This document shows positions 36,947 to 46,144 of a stretch of DNA of 64,000 nt, in pieces (position 1 is the stretch's first letter; every line of letters begins with the position of its first letter). The notes beneath the pieces are model-generated. The model was not told where the DNA came from and did not search any database. It saw only the letters and a program-made list of their open reading frames with translations. Source of the stretch: Burkholderia sp. MS389. GTDB taxonomy: Bacteria > Pseudomonadota > Gammaproteobacteria > Burkholderiales > Burkholderiaceae. Where the stretch lies: assembly GCF_016899425.1 (NCBI RefSeq), contig NZ_CP045994.1:1302001-1366000 (forward strand). The letters are read 5' to 3'. The position numbers and the translations under genes are program-made.

Positions 36947-37456
36947 ATGAGACCAGCCGCCTTCCTCCTCGCCGCGTTCTGCTGCGCGACGAGCGTCCAC
37001 GCCAGCCAGATTCCGTCCGACGCCGCATCGGTCGGCACGTACTTTTCGTATGACAACGCGGCGGCCGACGCGACCGTCGATCTGATCGAACAGGCGCAGC
37101 GCCGCGTGCTGCTGGCCGGCTATACGCAGGTGCCGCCGACGGTCGCGAGCGCGCTGCGGGCGGCCCGCGCGCGCGGGATCGAGGTGCGCGTCGTGCTCGT
37201 GCGTTCGCCGCGCGCGGGCAAGACCAGCGGCGCCGGCTATCTGAAGTCCGCAGGCATCGACGTCGCGATCGATTCGCGGCACGGCGGCCCCGCGTCGCGC
37301 TTCGCGATCGTCGACGACAGCGTCGCGCTGACGACGCTGTCCGACGGCGCGGCCGAGCACGCCGACACGGTGAACGTGTTCCGGCGCGCGCCCGAACTCG
37401 CGCAGTCCTACGCGCAGTCGTTCTGGCGGCTGTACCGGCAGGCCGCCGGCCTCTGA
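36947..37456 (+). CDS. Secreted phospholipase-D-like protein with a degenerate active site
   Basis: 169 residues. Signal peptide MRPAAFLLAAFCCATSVHA. The body has the PLD nuclease-like fold: GTYFSYDNAAADATVDLIEQ, VLLAGYTQVPP, then ARARGIEVRVVLVRSP. Where the catalytic HxK(x4)D should be, the sequence reads PASRFAIVDDSVALTTLSDG: Asp remains but the His and Lys are replaced. So it may be inactive as a nuclease or use another site. An in-frame ATG 12 nt earlier is possible. Family call moderate. Confidence 0.7.
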   Translation: MRPAAFLLAAFCCATSVHASQIPSDAASVGTYFSYDNAAADATVDLIEQAQRRVLLAGYTQVPPTVASALRAARARGIEVRVVLVRSPRAGKTSGAGYLKSAGIDVAIDSRHGGPASRFAIVDDSVALTTLSDGAAEHADTVNVFRRAPELAQSYAQSFWRLYRQAAGL

Positions 37457-37581
37457 CCCTTTCCCGCGGCGCGTCGCGCACCGGTATGACCCTGCTTGCA
37501 TCGGCGCGACCGATGAACCATGCTCGTTGACAGGCGTCGGCGCGGGTTGCGCGCGCCCGGCGCAACGGCAGGGAGCCGATC

Positions 37582-38229
37582 GTGACCGAAAGCAGTTTTG
37601 CCGATCGCGCCGATGCCGGCCGCCAGCTGGCCGACGCGTTGCGCGAATACGCAGGGCGAACCGACGTCGTCGTGCTCGCGCTGCCGCGCGGCGGCGTGCC
37701 CGTCGCGTATCCGGTCGCGTGCGCACTGCGCGCGCCGCTCGACGTGCTGGTCGTGCGCAAGCTCGGCGTGCCGTTCGACCCCGAGCTCGCGATGGGCGCG
37801 ATCGCGACGGGCGGCGCGACCCATCTGCAGCGTTCGGTGATCCGCGCGATGGACGTATCGGATGCGCAACTCGCCGACGTGATCGCGCGCGAGACGACCG
37901 AACTGCAACGCCGCGAGGCGCTGTATCGCGGCGCGGCGCCGCCGCTGGCGGTGGATGGACGCATCGCGATCGTCGTCGACGACGGTGTCGCGACCGGCGC
38001 ATCGATGCGCGTCGCGCTGCAGGCGCTGCGCGAGCGCCGTCCGGCGCGCATCGTCGCGGCGGTGCCGGTCGCGCCGGCGGGCGCGGCGCATGCGTTCGAC
38101 GGCCTGGCCGACGTATTCGTCGCGGTGTCGCAGCCGGCGCGGCTCTTCGGGATCAGCCAGTTCTACGCGCGCTTCGAGCAGACGAGCGACGACGAGGTGC
38201 GCGCGCTGCTCGACGCGGCGCGCCCCTGA
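37582..38229 (+). CDS. Phosphoribosyltransferase-family protein
   Basis: 215 residues. The PRPP loop is IVVDDGVATGASM (about 132-144), with the early LPRGGVPVAYPVA and VVRKLGVPFDPELAMGAI typical of the stand-alone phosphoribosyltransferase-like proteins often paired with erythromycin-esterase or hydrolase domains. GTG start with AGGGAG 7 nt upstream. The substrate base is unknown; such proteins often have no proven transferase activity. It converges on the PHA-depolymerase-like gene with 7 nt between stops. Confidence 0.85.
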   Translation: MTESSFADRADAGRQLADALREYAGRTDVVVLALPRGGVPVAYPVACALRAPLDVLVVRKLGVPFDPELAMGAIATGGATHLQRSVIRAMDVSDAQLADVIARETTELQRREALYRGAAPPLAVDGRIAIVVDDGVATGASMRVALQALRERRPARIVAAVPVAPAGAAHAFDGLADVFVAVSQPARLFGISQFYARFEQTSDDEVRALLDAARP

Positions 38230-38236
38230 CGCTTCG

Positions 38237-39454
38237 TCACGTCCGACGGTTCCGGCGCGGGCGCGGTCGGCCGGCTTCCGCCAGCGCGAACACGCGTTGC
38301 ATCGCCGGATGGACGTTGCCGTGCCAGCGTGGCCCCGTAAACAGTCCGTAGTGATCGCAATCGTCGACGTCGACGCGATGGCGCGCGTCGGCCGAGAGGC
38401 CGCTGCACAGGCCGAGCGCCGCATGCGTCTGGCCGGCGCCCGTGACTGTGTCGCGGGCGCCTTCGACGGTCAGCAGCGCGACGTCGCGCAACGCGGCCGG
38501 TTCGACGCGCCGGCCACGCACGCGCCACGCGCCGGTCGCGAGCAGCATGCGCTGGAACACGACGTCGACCGTATCGAGAAAATAATCGGCCGGCATGTCG
38601 AGCAGCGCGGTGTATTCGCGCAGCGCCCGCCGGGCGTCGGCAAGCCCGGCCATGTCGAAGCGGGAGGCTGCCAGCGCGTAGGTCTCGATCAGCGCCAGGA
38701 AGCGTTGCGGATACATCAGCGCGATCTCGCCCTGTTGCAGATAGGTCGGGAACACGCGGCGGCCATGCCCCGCGAACCCGGGCGGCACGATGTCGATCAG
38801 GTGGCGCCGGCACCAGTCGAGCGAATGGGCGGCCGCCGCGGCGCCGAGCGCGCTCGGGTTCAGCCGCGCATCGAGCGGGCCGCCGATCAGCGTGATGCTC
38901 GCGGGCGGAGCGAGGCCGCGCGCGGCCCGCAGCGCGAGTGCGCCGAGCGCGGGCACGGTCGCCTGGCACACGGCGACGACGTGCAGCGGCCGATCGTCGT
39001 GCTGGAGCGCGTCGACGAAGCCGTCGAGCATCGCGACGTACTCGTCTAGCCCGAAACGGCCTGCCGCGAGCGGCACGTCGCGCGCATTGCGCCAGTCGGT
39101 CACGCAAACGTCGCCATCGGCGAGCAGCGTTTCGGCGGTTTCCCGCATCATCACGGCCGCGTGCCCGACGAGCGGCGCGCACAGCAGCACGGTGCGGCGC
39201 GCGTCGGCGTGCGCGAAGCGCCGCAAGTCGCAAAACGGCGTGTGCGCGACCACCTGCTCGCCGACGTCGGGCCACGCGAGATCGAAGCCCGGCGGCGCGG
39301 CCTGCGGCCCGAGCAGCGGTTCGAACAGGTCGTCGTAGCACGACGACGCGGCATGCGGCAGCGACGCCGCGGGCCAGGCATCGAACGCGTACCGCGTCGC
39401 CGCGCGCCATGCGCGCATCCATTCCCGCTGCTGCTCGACGACGGCGTACCACAT
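38237..39454 (-). CDS. phaZ: Intracellular polyhydroxyalkanoate depolymerase-like protein
   Basis: 405 residues, alpha/beta-hydrolase fold. It matches the intracellular PHB depolymerase family of Ralstonia and Burkholderia: the N-terminal MWYAVVEQQREWMRAWRAA, the Cys nucleophile in VVAVCQATVPAL (in place of a lipase Ser), and the late DDCDHYGLFTG with the catalytic His. Start at 39452-39454 chosen because MWYAV.. is the family N-terminus; two earlier ATGs lack ribosome-binding sites. It would hydrolyse stored polyester granules in the cytosol. Confidence 0.84.
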   Translation of the reverse strand: MWYAVVEQQREWMRAWRAATRYAFDAWPAASLPHAASSCYDDLFEPLLGPQAAPPGFDLAWPDVGEQVVAHTPFCDLRRFAHADARRTVLLCAPLVGHAAVMMRETAETLLADGDVCVTDWRNARDVPLAAGRFGLDEYVAMLDGFVDALQHDDRPLHVVAVCQATVPALGALALRAARGLAPPASITLIGGPLDARLNPSALGAAAAAHSLDWCRRHLIDIVPPGFAGHGRRVFPTYLQQGEIALMYPQRFLALIETYALAASRFDMAGLADARRALREYTALLDMPADYFLDTVDVVFQRMLLATGAWRVRGRRVEPAALRDVALLTVEGARDTVTGAGQTHAALGLCSGLSADARHRVDVDDCDHYGLFTGPRWHGNVHPAMQRVFALAEAGRPRPRRNRRT

Positions 39455-39620
39455 GGCGGACCCTGGGGCGGAAGGAGCGTGAATATTCATTATGGTCACT
39501 GTGGCCGCGCAGCGGGAGGCGGATGTGCGGGCGGCTGATCTGCATCACGCGCACGCTAGGCGCTGCCGCGCGACGCTGCTACAGTCGTCGGTCCCATTCC
39601 CTCGAAACGGAGCGTTTGCG

Positions 39621-40250
39621 ATGAAACTGATCGGTATGCTGGATTCGCCGTTCGTGCGCCGGGTCGCCATTTCGGCGAAGCTGCTCGACCTGCCGTTCGA
39701 ACACGAGTCGATCTCGGTATTCCGTCATGTCGAGCGGTTCAGGGCGCTCAACCCGGTCGTCAAGGCGCCGACGCTCGTGACCGACGGCGGCGCGACGCTG
39801 ATCGATTCGTCGCTGATCGTCGACTATCTCGATCATCTCGCCGCGCAGGAGCGGCGCCTGCTGCCCGACGCCGTCGATGCCCGATTGCGCGCGCTGGTGC
39901 CGATCGGGTTCGCGCTGGCCGCCGCCGAGAAAACCGTGCAGTTCGTCTACGAGCAGGCACTGCGGCCGTCGGACAAGCAGCACGAACCGTGGGTCGAACG
40001 CGTGCTGAGCCAGCTCGAAGGCGCATACGGCGCACTGGAGCCGCTGGTCGCGGCCACGAACGGCTGGTTCGGCGGCGCGCGGCTGCTGCAGTCGGACGTG
40101 ACGGTCGCGGTGGCGTGGCGCTTCACGCAGTTCATGGCGGCCGACTACCCGGCGCTGGCGCGGATCGATCCGGCCCGTTATCCGGCGCTCGCCGCCCATT
40201 CCGCGCGGGCGGAAGCGCTGCCGGCCTTCGTCGATACGCCGCTCGCGTAG
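39621..40250 (+). CDS. Glutathione S-transferase
   Basis: 209 residues. Thioredoxin-like N-domain (MKLIGMLDSPFVRRVAISAKLL; glutathione contacts at KAPTLV and DSSLIVDYLDHL near residue 65), then a helical C-domain. Ser9 or a neighbouring residue in the SPFVRR motif probably activates glutathione. GGAG lies 8 nt before the ATG. It is divergent from the phaZ gene over 166 bp; no neighbour hints at a substrate. Confidence 0.9.
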   Translation: MKLIGMLDSPFVRRVAISAKLLDLPFEHESISVFRHVERFRALNPVVKAPTLVTDGGATLIDSSLIVDYLDHLAAQERRLLPDAVDARLRALVPIGFALAAAEKTVQFVYEQALRPSDKQHEPWVERVLSQLEGAYGALEPLVAATNGWFGGARLLQSDVTVAVAWRFTQFMAADYPALARIDPARYPALAAHSARAEALPAFVDTPLA

Positions 40251-40434
40251 CTTTTGAAGCGGTTCGCCGGGCTGCCGCACGCCGCTGTCAGGCGCCGCTC
40301 GCCGTTGTCCGGCAAGCCGCTGCCGATTGTTCTCGGCCGCTGACAAGTGACTTCGCATTCGCGCTGTTTATCCGGACGCGACCGATCCCTAGAATCCACT
40401 CCATCAAATCACGCATTGCCAGATGGAGCCGATG

Positions 40435-40629
40435 ATGAAAGCCCTGATTGAATCGAGCCTGTACCACCCGTCCGTCGTGTTGGCGCTTGCCGGGCTCACG
40501 CAGCTGATGGTCGAGCGCGATTTCAATCTCGGCCAGGTCGGGATGATCGTCGCGGCGCGCGGTGCGCAGGCAGCCGTGTCACGGTCGCGCGCGCTGATCT
40601 TCTGCCGTCACTGCGAAGCGCACGCATGA
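40435..40629 (+). CDS. Small hypothetical protein
   Basis: 64 residues: a partly hydrophobic N-terminal half (IESSLYHPSVVLALAGLTQL) and a basic, Cys-containing tail ending CRHCEAHA. Of three close ATGs (40423, 40432, 40435) the last has GGAG at 5-nt spacing. A TAGAAT sits at 40390-40395. It is followed by two strong terminators, which supports a transcribed unit. I recognise no family. Confidence 0.45.
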   Translation: MKALIESSLYHPSVVLALAGLTQLMVERDFNLGQVGMIVAARGAQAAVSRSRALIFCRHCEAHA

Positions 40630-40649
40630 ACGCGCACGCCGACTGAATG

Positions 40650-40681
40650 AAAAAAGCCCGGCCGGCGCAAGCCGGTCGGGC
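40650..40681 (-). terminator. Rho-independent terminator, minus strand (end of the MHS transporter)
   Basis: On the minus strand GCCCGACCGGC pairs with GCCGGCCGGGC around TTGC, followed by TTTTTT. It serves the transporter gene that ends at 40737. Confidence 0.88.
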
Positions 40682-40698
40682 GGATCGGGTTCGATCGG

Positions 40699-40724
40699 GC
40701 CCCGGCTTCGGCCGGGGCTTTTTC
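40699..40724 (+). terminator. Rho-independent terminator, plus strand
   Basis: GCCCCGGC (40699-40706), loop TTCG, GCCGGGGC (40711-40718), then TTTTTC. The UUCG loop adds stability. It follows the small ORF at 40435. Confidence 0.9.
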
Positions 40725-40736
40725 ATTGGGCGACGC

Positions 40737-42227
40737 TCACGCGCGGGCGGGCGTCGCGACGCCGTAGATGTCCGATTCGTCGTCGTCCTCGCGCAACTGG
40801 CGCGCGAGCTGGTGCGCTTCGCGGCGCGTCGCGACGGCCGGCGGCGAGCCCTTCAGCGGCTGGCGCGCGGTTTCGGCGAGCGCGACGACCGACACGATGC
40901 CGATCAGCGCGGCGCCCATCATGTAGTACGCGGGCATCATCAGGTTGTGCGTCACGTCGACGAGCCATGCGGTCACCAGCGGCGTCGTGCCGCCGAACAG
41001 CGACACCGACACGTTGAAGCCGATCGCGAGCGCGCCGTAACGGATCTCGGTCGGGAACAGCGCGGGCAGCGCCGATGGCATCACGCCGGTGAAGCACGAC
41101 AGCAGCACGCCGAGGATCAGCAGGCCGCCGAACACCGATGCCGTGGTGCCCGTGTGGATCAGCATCAGCGACGGGATCGACAGCACCAGCAGGCCCACGC
41201 AGCCGGCGAGCATCACCGGCTTGCGGCCGACCTTGTCGGACAGGCGGCCGGCGTACAGCGTCATCGGCATCATCAGCACCATCACGAGCAGCACCAGCAC
41301 GAGGCTGTGCGATTCGTCGAAGTGCAGCGTCGACGACATGAAGCTCGGCAGGTACGACAGCACCATGTAGTCGGTCACGTTGAAGATCAGCACGAGGCCG
41401 ACGCACAGCAGCAGTGCACGCCAGTTGCGCAGCAGCGTCTCGCGGAAGCGCGTCTTCGGCACGGCCTTGTCCTGCGCTTCGCGCGCTTCGGCCTGGCGCT
41501 TGAACGCGGGCGTTTCCTCGAGCTTCATCCGGATGTACAGTCCGATCAGGCCGAGCGGCCCGGCGATCAGGAACGGCACGCGCCAGCCCCACGACAGCAG
41601 CGCGTCCTGCGACAGCGACGCGGTGAGCAGCGCGACGACGCCCGCGCCCAGCACATAGCCGATCAGCGTGCCGAACTCGAGGAAGCTGCCCATGAAGCCG
41701 CGACGCTTGTCGGTCGAGAATTCGGCGATGAAGGTCGCCGCGCCGCCGTATTCGCCGCCGGTCGAGAACCCTTGCACGAGGCGGGCGACGAGCAGCAGGA
41801 TCGGCGCCATGATGCCGATCGACGCATAGCTCGGGATCAGGCCGATCGCGAAGGTGCCGACGGCCATCATGATCATCGTCGCGGCGAGCACGCGCTGGCG
41901 GCCGATGCGGTCGCCGAGCGGCCCGAACACCATGCCGCCGAGCGGACGCACGAGAAACGCGGCCGCGAACGTGCCGAAGGTCGCGAGCAACTGCGCGGAC
42001 GGGCTGCTGGACGGGAAGAACACCTTGCCGAGCGTGACGGCGATATAGCTGTAGACGCCGAAATCGAACCATTCCATCGCATTGCCGATGGCCATCGCGC
42101 TGACGGCGCGCTTGAGCAGGCTCTGGTCGACGACGGTGATGTCGTCCGCGGCGAGCGGGGCTTCGCCGGACGGCGAAGCGGTGGAAGAGACAGCGGTCGG
42201 GCTGACGTGTGTTGCGGTCAAGGTCAT
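40737..42227 (-). CDS. MFS transporter, MHS/ProP type
   Basis: 496 residues, 12 hydrophobic segments. MAIGNAMEWFDFGVYSYIAVTL near the N-terminus and VFGPLGDRIGRQRVLAA identify the ProP-like MHS branch, which imports proline/betaine or organic acids with protons. AAAGGAG lies 6 nt before the ATG at 42225-42227. The N-terminal cytosolic arm is about 45 residues. The charged C-terminal tail (REDDDESDIYG) lacks the long coiled coil of osmosensing ProP, so an osmosensor role is less likely. Confidence 0.88.
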   Translation of the reverse strand: MTLTATHVSPTAVSSTASPSGEAPLAADDITVVDQSLLKRAVSAMAIGNAMEWFDFGVYSYIAVTLGKVFFPSSSPSAQLLATFGTFAAAFLVRPLGGMVFGPLGDRIGRQRVLAATMIMMAVGTFAIGLIPSYASIGIMAPILLLVARLVQGFSTGGEYGGAATFIAEFSTDKRRGFMGSFLEFGTLIGYVLGAGVVALLTASLSQDALLSWGWRVPFLIAGPLGLIGLYIRMKLEETPAFKRQAEAREAQDKAVPKTRFRETLLRNWRALLLCVGLVLIFNVTDYMVLSYLPSFMSSTLHFDESHSLVLVLLVMVLMMPMTLYAGRLSDKVGRKPVMLAGCVGLLVLSIPSLMLIHTGTTASVFGGLLILGVLLSCFTGVMPSALPALFPTEIRYGALAIGFNVSVSLFGGTTPLVTAWLVDVTHNLMMPAYYMMGAALIGIVSVVALAETARQPLKGSPPAVATRREAHQLARQLREDDDESDIYGVATPARA

Positions 42228-43098
<871 letters not shown>

Positions 43099-43125
43099 GC
43101 GCGGCCGCGACGCGGGCCGCGGGTA

Positions 43126-43860
43126 TTACGCTGCTTCGGCGGTATCTGTCTCGGCGGACTGGCGCCACACGCAGGTGCCCTTGACCGACTTGTCGAGCTC
43201 GTCGAGTTGAGCCTGGTGCGCGGCCAGCTCGTCGTCGCTCGCGACCACCACGGCGAGGTCGAGTGCGGCGAGCGACACGCGCTGGCCGTTCGCCGCACCG
43301 CCGCCGACGCCCGCGTCGTCGAGCATGTCGATCACGAGGCTGTCCTGGCCGCGCGTCATCGCGAGATACACCTCGGCGAGCAGCTCCGAGTCGAGCAGTG
43401 CGCCGTGCAGCGTGCGGTGCGCGTTGCTGATGCCGAAACGGTCGCACAGCGCGTCGAGCGAGTTGCGCTTGCCGGGGAACATCTGCTTGGCCTGCACCAG
43501 CGTGTCGATCACGCCGCCGCAATGCTCGGTGAACGGCGGCAGGCCGAGCCGTGCGAATTCGGCGTCGAGAAAGCCGAGGTCGAACGGCGCGTTGTGGATG
43601 ATCAGCTCGGCGTCCTTCACGAAGTCGAGGATCTGATGGGCGACTTCCGCGAATTTCGGCTTGTCGCTCAAGAATTCGGTCGTGAGGCCGTGCACCGCCA
43701 GTGCGCCCGGATCGCTGTCGCGTTCGGGGTTCACGTAGAAGTGCAGGTTGTTGCCGGTGAGCCGCCGGTTCAGCAGCTCGACGCAGCCGATTTCGATGAG
43801 ACGGTCGCCCGTGCGGGCGTTCAGGCCGGTGGTTTCGGTATCGAGAATGATCTGGCGCAT
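43126..43860 (-). CDS. dnaQ: DNA polymerase III epsilon subunit (proofreading exonuclease)
   Basis: 244 residues. DEDDh 3'-5' exonuclease: Asp7 and Glu9 in ILDTETTGL (Exo I), the Asp in IIHNAPFDLGFLD (Exo II) and HGALLDSELLAEVY (Exo III). The C-terminal tail ends near TCVWRQSAETDTAEAA and would bind the alpha subunit. Start ATG at 43858-43860. It follows rnhA after 40 nt; dnaQ next to rnhA is a common bacterial pairing. It converges on the YnfA-family gene. Confidence 0.95.
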   Translation of the reverse strand: MRQIILDTETTGLNARTGDRLIEIGCVELLNRRLTGNNLHFYVNPERDSDPGALAVHGLTTEFLSDKPKFAEVAHQILDFVKDAELIIHNAPFDLGFLDAEFARLGLPPFTEHCGGVIDTLVQAKQMFPGKRNSLDALCDRFGISNAHRTLHGALLDSELLAEVYLAMTRGQDSLVIDMLDDAGVGGGAANGQRVSLAALDLAVVVASDDELAAHQAQLDELDKSVKGTCVWRQSAETDTAEAA

Positions 43861-43900
43861 GTCGGGAAAAGCAGGAAAAACGGGAGAGGGCGGCCGGTGT

Positions 43901-44344
43901 TCAGGCGGCCAGCGATTCGACGCCGCGGTTCGCGAGCGCGTCCGCGCGCTCGTTTTCGGGATGACCTGCATGGCCCTTGACCCAGCGCCATTCGATCTCG
44001 TGCTGCACGACGAGCGCGTCGAGCCGCTTCCACAGGTCGGCATTCTTCACCGGCGTCTTCGCCGCGGTGACCCAGCCTTTCTTCTTCCACCCGTGGATCC
44101 ACTCGCTGATGCCCTTCTGCACGTATTGCGAGTCGGTATGCACGATCACCCGGCACGGCCGCTTCAGCGCTTCGAGCGCGGCGATCACGCCCATCAGCTC
44201 CATGCGGTTGTTGGTCGTGTTCGGCTCGCCGCCGAACAGTTCCTTTTCCTTGTCGCCGTAGCGCAGCAGCGCGCCCCAGCCGCCGGGGCCGGGGTTGCCC
44301 TTGCAGGCGCCGTCGGTATAGATGTCGATGGTGTCGATTGTCAT
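43901..44344 (-). CDS. rnhA: Ribonuclease HI
   Basis: 147 residues. It cleaves the RNA of RNA:DNA hybrids. Catalytic Asp11 in [14 protein letters not shown], Glu49 in NRMELMG, Asp71 in HTDSQYV and a late Asp in NERADALAN; the basic handle GWKKKGW is present. Start ATG at 44342-44344 overlaps the stop of the methyltransferase gene (TCAT on the plus strand), so translation is probably coupled. Confidence 0.96.
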   Translation of the reverse strand: MTIDTIDIYTDGACKGNPGPGGWGALLRYGDKEKELFGGEPNTTNNRMELMGVIAALEALKRPCRVIVHTDSQYVQKGISEWIHGWKKKGWVTAAKTPVKNADLWKRLDALVVQHEIEWRWVKGHAGHPENERADALANRGVESLAA

Positions 44345-45153
44345 GAACGTTCTTGGTGAGTGGTCGGGGAGGCCGCCGGCGTCAGGCCCGGTGCGAGCAC
44401 GGGCTTCTTCATCTTGATCGGGCCGACGAGGCGCATGCCGCGCACGCGCTTGACGGCCGTCACCATGTAGACGGCGCCGAAGATCGGCCACCAGCGGTCG
44501 CCGGCGGCCTCCATGAAGCCGTAGCGGGCCAGCCACTGGTCGGTGGCGAGCGGCGGCCGGTAGCAGCCGAAGCGGCCGCGTTCGAGGTCGAAACCGAGCA
44601 GCTTGATCCAGTCCTTCAGCCGGATGAACGCGATCTGGTCGCGCGTGGCCGGCACGAACGGGCGGTTCGCCATGCGCCCGAACGACTGCCGCATGCCCCA
44701 CAGGCTCAGCGAATTGAAGCCGGTGATCACGAGCTGGCCTTCCGGCATCAGCACGCGCTCGGCCTCGCGCAGCAGGCGGTGCGGGTCGGACGTGAATTCG
44801 AGCGTGTGCGGCATCACGATCAGGTCGACGCTCTGCGACTCGAACGGCAGGTCGAGCAGGTCGCACCAGGTCGTGCTGCGGTCGGCGGGCGCATGGCCCG
44901 CCGTGTGCGCTTCGCGCGCCCACGGATACTGATACGGCGCGCTCGCGCCGCTCGCCGGGTCGAGCACGAGGCCGCGATACGGCATGCGGTTCTCCCGCAG
45001 CGCGTCGAGCTGCGGCAGGCCGAGCTGCAGCGCGTGGAAGCCGAAGACGTCGGACACGATCCGGTCGAGCTGCGCCTGTTCCCAGCCCAGCACGTAGCGG
45101 CCGGGCGGCGAGTCGGTCCAGGCGGGCCAGTCTATAATTTGTGGATCGGACAT
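44341..45153 (-). CDS. SAM-dependent methyltransferase, class I
   Basis: 270 residues. The central methyltransferase_11 core shows [24 protein letters not shown], the post-motif II region, and [19 protein letters not shown] (motif III). The SAM-binding glycine motif is not classic, being replaced by [14 protein letters not shown]. This type often sits just before rnhA in betaproteobacteria. It is divergent from gloB over 18 bp. Target unknown. Confidence 0.88.
   Translation of the reverse strand: MSDPQIIDWPAWTDSPPGRYVLGWEQAQLDRIVSDVFGFHALQLGLPQLDALRENRMPYRGLVLDPASGASAPYQYPWAREAHTAGHAPADRSTTWCDLLDLPFESQSVDLIVMPHTLEFTSDPHRLLREAERVLMPEGQLVITGFNSLSLWGMRQSFGRMANRPFVPATRDQIAFIRLKDWIKLLGFDLERGRFGCYRPPLATDQWLARYGFMEAAGDRWWPIFGAVYMVTAVKRVRGMRLVGPIKMKKPVLAPGLTPAASPTTHQERS
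45133..45138 (+). promoter_or_regulatory. Possible -10 element of gloB
   Basis: TATAAT, an exact -10 consensus, 33 nt before the gloB start, inside the 5' end of the divergent methyltransferase gene. No good -35 is visible 17 nt upstream. Confidence 0.4.
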
Positions 45154-45171
45154 AACGATGATTGCGCGCCC

Positions 45172-45993
45172 ATGAACGAGCTGGAATACGTGCCGGTTCC
45201 GGCATTCGAAGACAACTATATCTGGCTCGTCTCGGACGGCCGCGATGCGATCGCCGTCGATCCGGGTGAAGCCGCGCCCGTACGCCGGGTTCTTGCCGAA
45301 CGCGGATGGCGGTTGACCGCTATTTTACTCACGCACCACCACGCCGACCACGTCGGCGGTGTCGACGCGCTGCGTAATAGCCAACCGGACGATGCTCTCC
45401 TCCCCGTTTACGGTCCCGCCGCCGAAGCGATCGGCGTGGTCACGCGGCCGCTGGCGGGCGGCGATCGCGTGACGCTCGACGCGCCGACCGTCGCGTTCGA
45501 CGTGCTCGACGTGCCGGGGCATACGCGCGGCCACATTGCGTATTTTCAGACGGCCGGTCAAGGCGCGGCCGGGCAGGGCAACGCGGAGCCGCACGTGTTC
45601 TGCGGCGACACGCTGTTCTCGTGCGGCTGCGGCCGCCTGTTCGAAGGCACGCCCGCGCAGATGCTCGCGTCGCTCGACGCGCTCGCGGCGCTGCCGGGCG
45701 ACACGCGCGTGCATTGCGCACACGAATACACGCTGTCGAACATCCGCTTCGCGCTCGCGTGCGAGCCCGGCAATGCGGCGCTCGCCGCGTGGCGCGACGA
45801 CGCGCAGGCGCTGCGTGCGCGCGGTGTGCCGACGCTGCCCACGACGATCGCGCACGAGCGCGCGGTCAACCCGTTCATGCGGGCCGACAGCGCGGCGATC
45901 CGCGCGACGCTCGAGGCCGAGCTGCACGAAACGGTGACGGATCGTCTGGCCGCGTTCACGCTGATGCGCGAATGGAAAAACCGGTTCCGGTAA
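45172..45993 (+). CDS. gloB: Hydroxyacylglutathione hydrolase (glyoxalase II)
   Basis: 273 residues. It hydrolyses S-D-lactoylglutathione to lactate and glutathione, the second step of methylglyoxal removal. Metallo-beta-lactamase fold with THHHADH (His55, His57, Asp59, His60), then [25 protein letters not shown] and a late CAHEYT. The C-terminal glutathione-binding region ends KNRF. It is divergent from the methyltransferase gene. Confidence 0.95.
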   Translation: MNELEYVPVPAFEDNYIWLVSDGRDAIAVDPGEAAPVRRVLAERGWRLTAILLTHHHADHVGGVDALRNSQPDDALLPVYGPAAEAIGVVTRPLAGGDRVTLDAPTVAFDVLDVPGHTRGHIAYFQTAGQGAAGQGNAEPHVFCGDTLFSCGCGRLFEGTPAQMLASLDALAALPGDTRVHCAHEYTLSNIRFALACEPGNAALAAWRDDAQALRARGVPTLPTTIAHERAVNPFMRADSAAIRATLEAELHETVTDRLAAFTLMREWKNRFR

Positions 45994-46078
45994 CGTTTTT
46001 CGGAGGACTCCAAAGCTCAAGCGGTGTCTGTAAAAATTGCTCCAAATGTAGGATTTCGCTGAGTTTTCGGTGTTTTTA

Positions 46079-46107
46079 TTGACGTGAAGCACGCACTTCC
46101 GTAGTAT
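46079..46107 (+). promoter_or_regulatory. Sigma70 promoter of mltD
   Basis: TTGACG (46079-46084), 17-nt spacer, TAGTAT (46102-46107). Start of transcription would be near 46114, 31 nt before the mltD ATG. Confidence 0.72.
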
Positions 46108-46144
46108 CGCCTGCAATTTCCAGCCGTCGGAAGCAGAGATTTTC

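Noticed and set aside
33285-38002. Two very long minus-strand frames (1000 and 833 codons) under the malonate genes
   Set aside because: The mdc genes on the plus strand have full-length family matches and coupled starts; the antisense frames show shadow composition.
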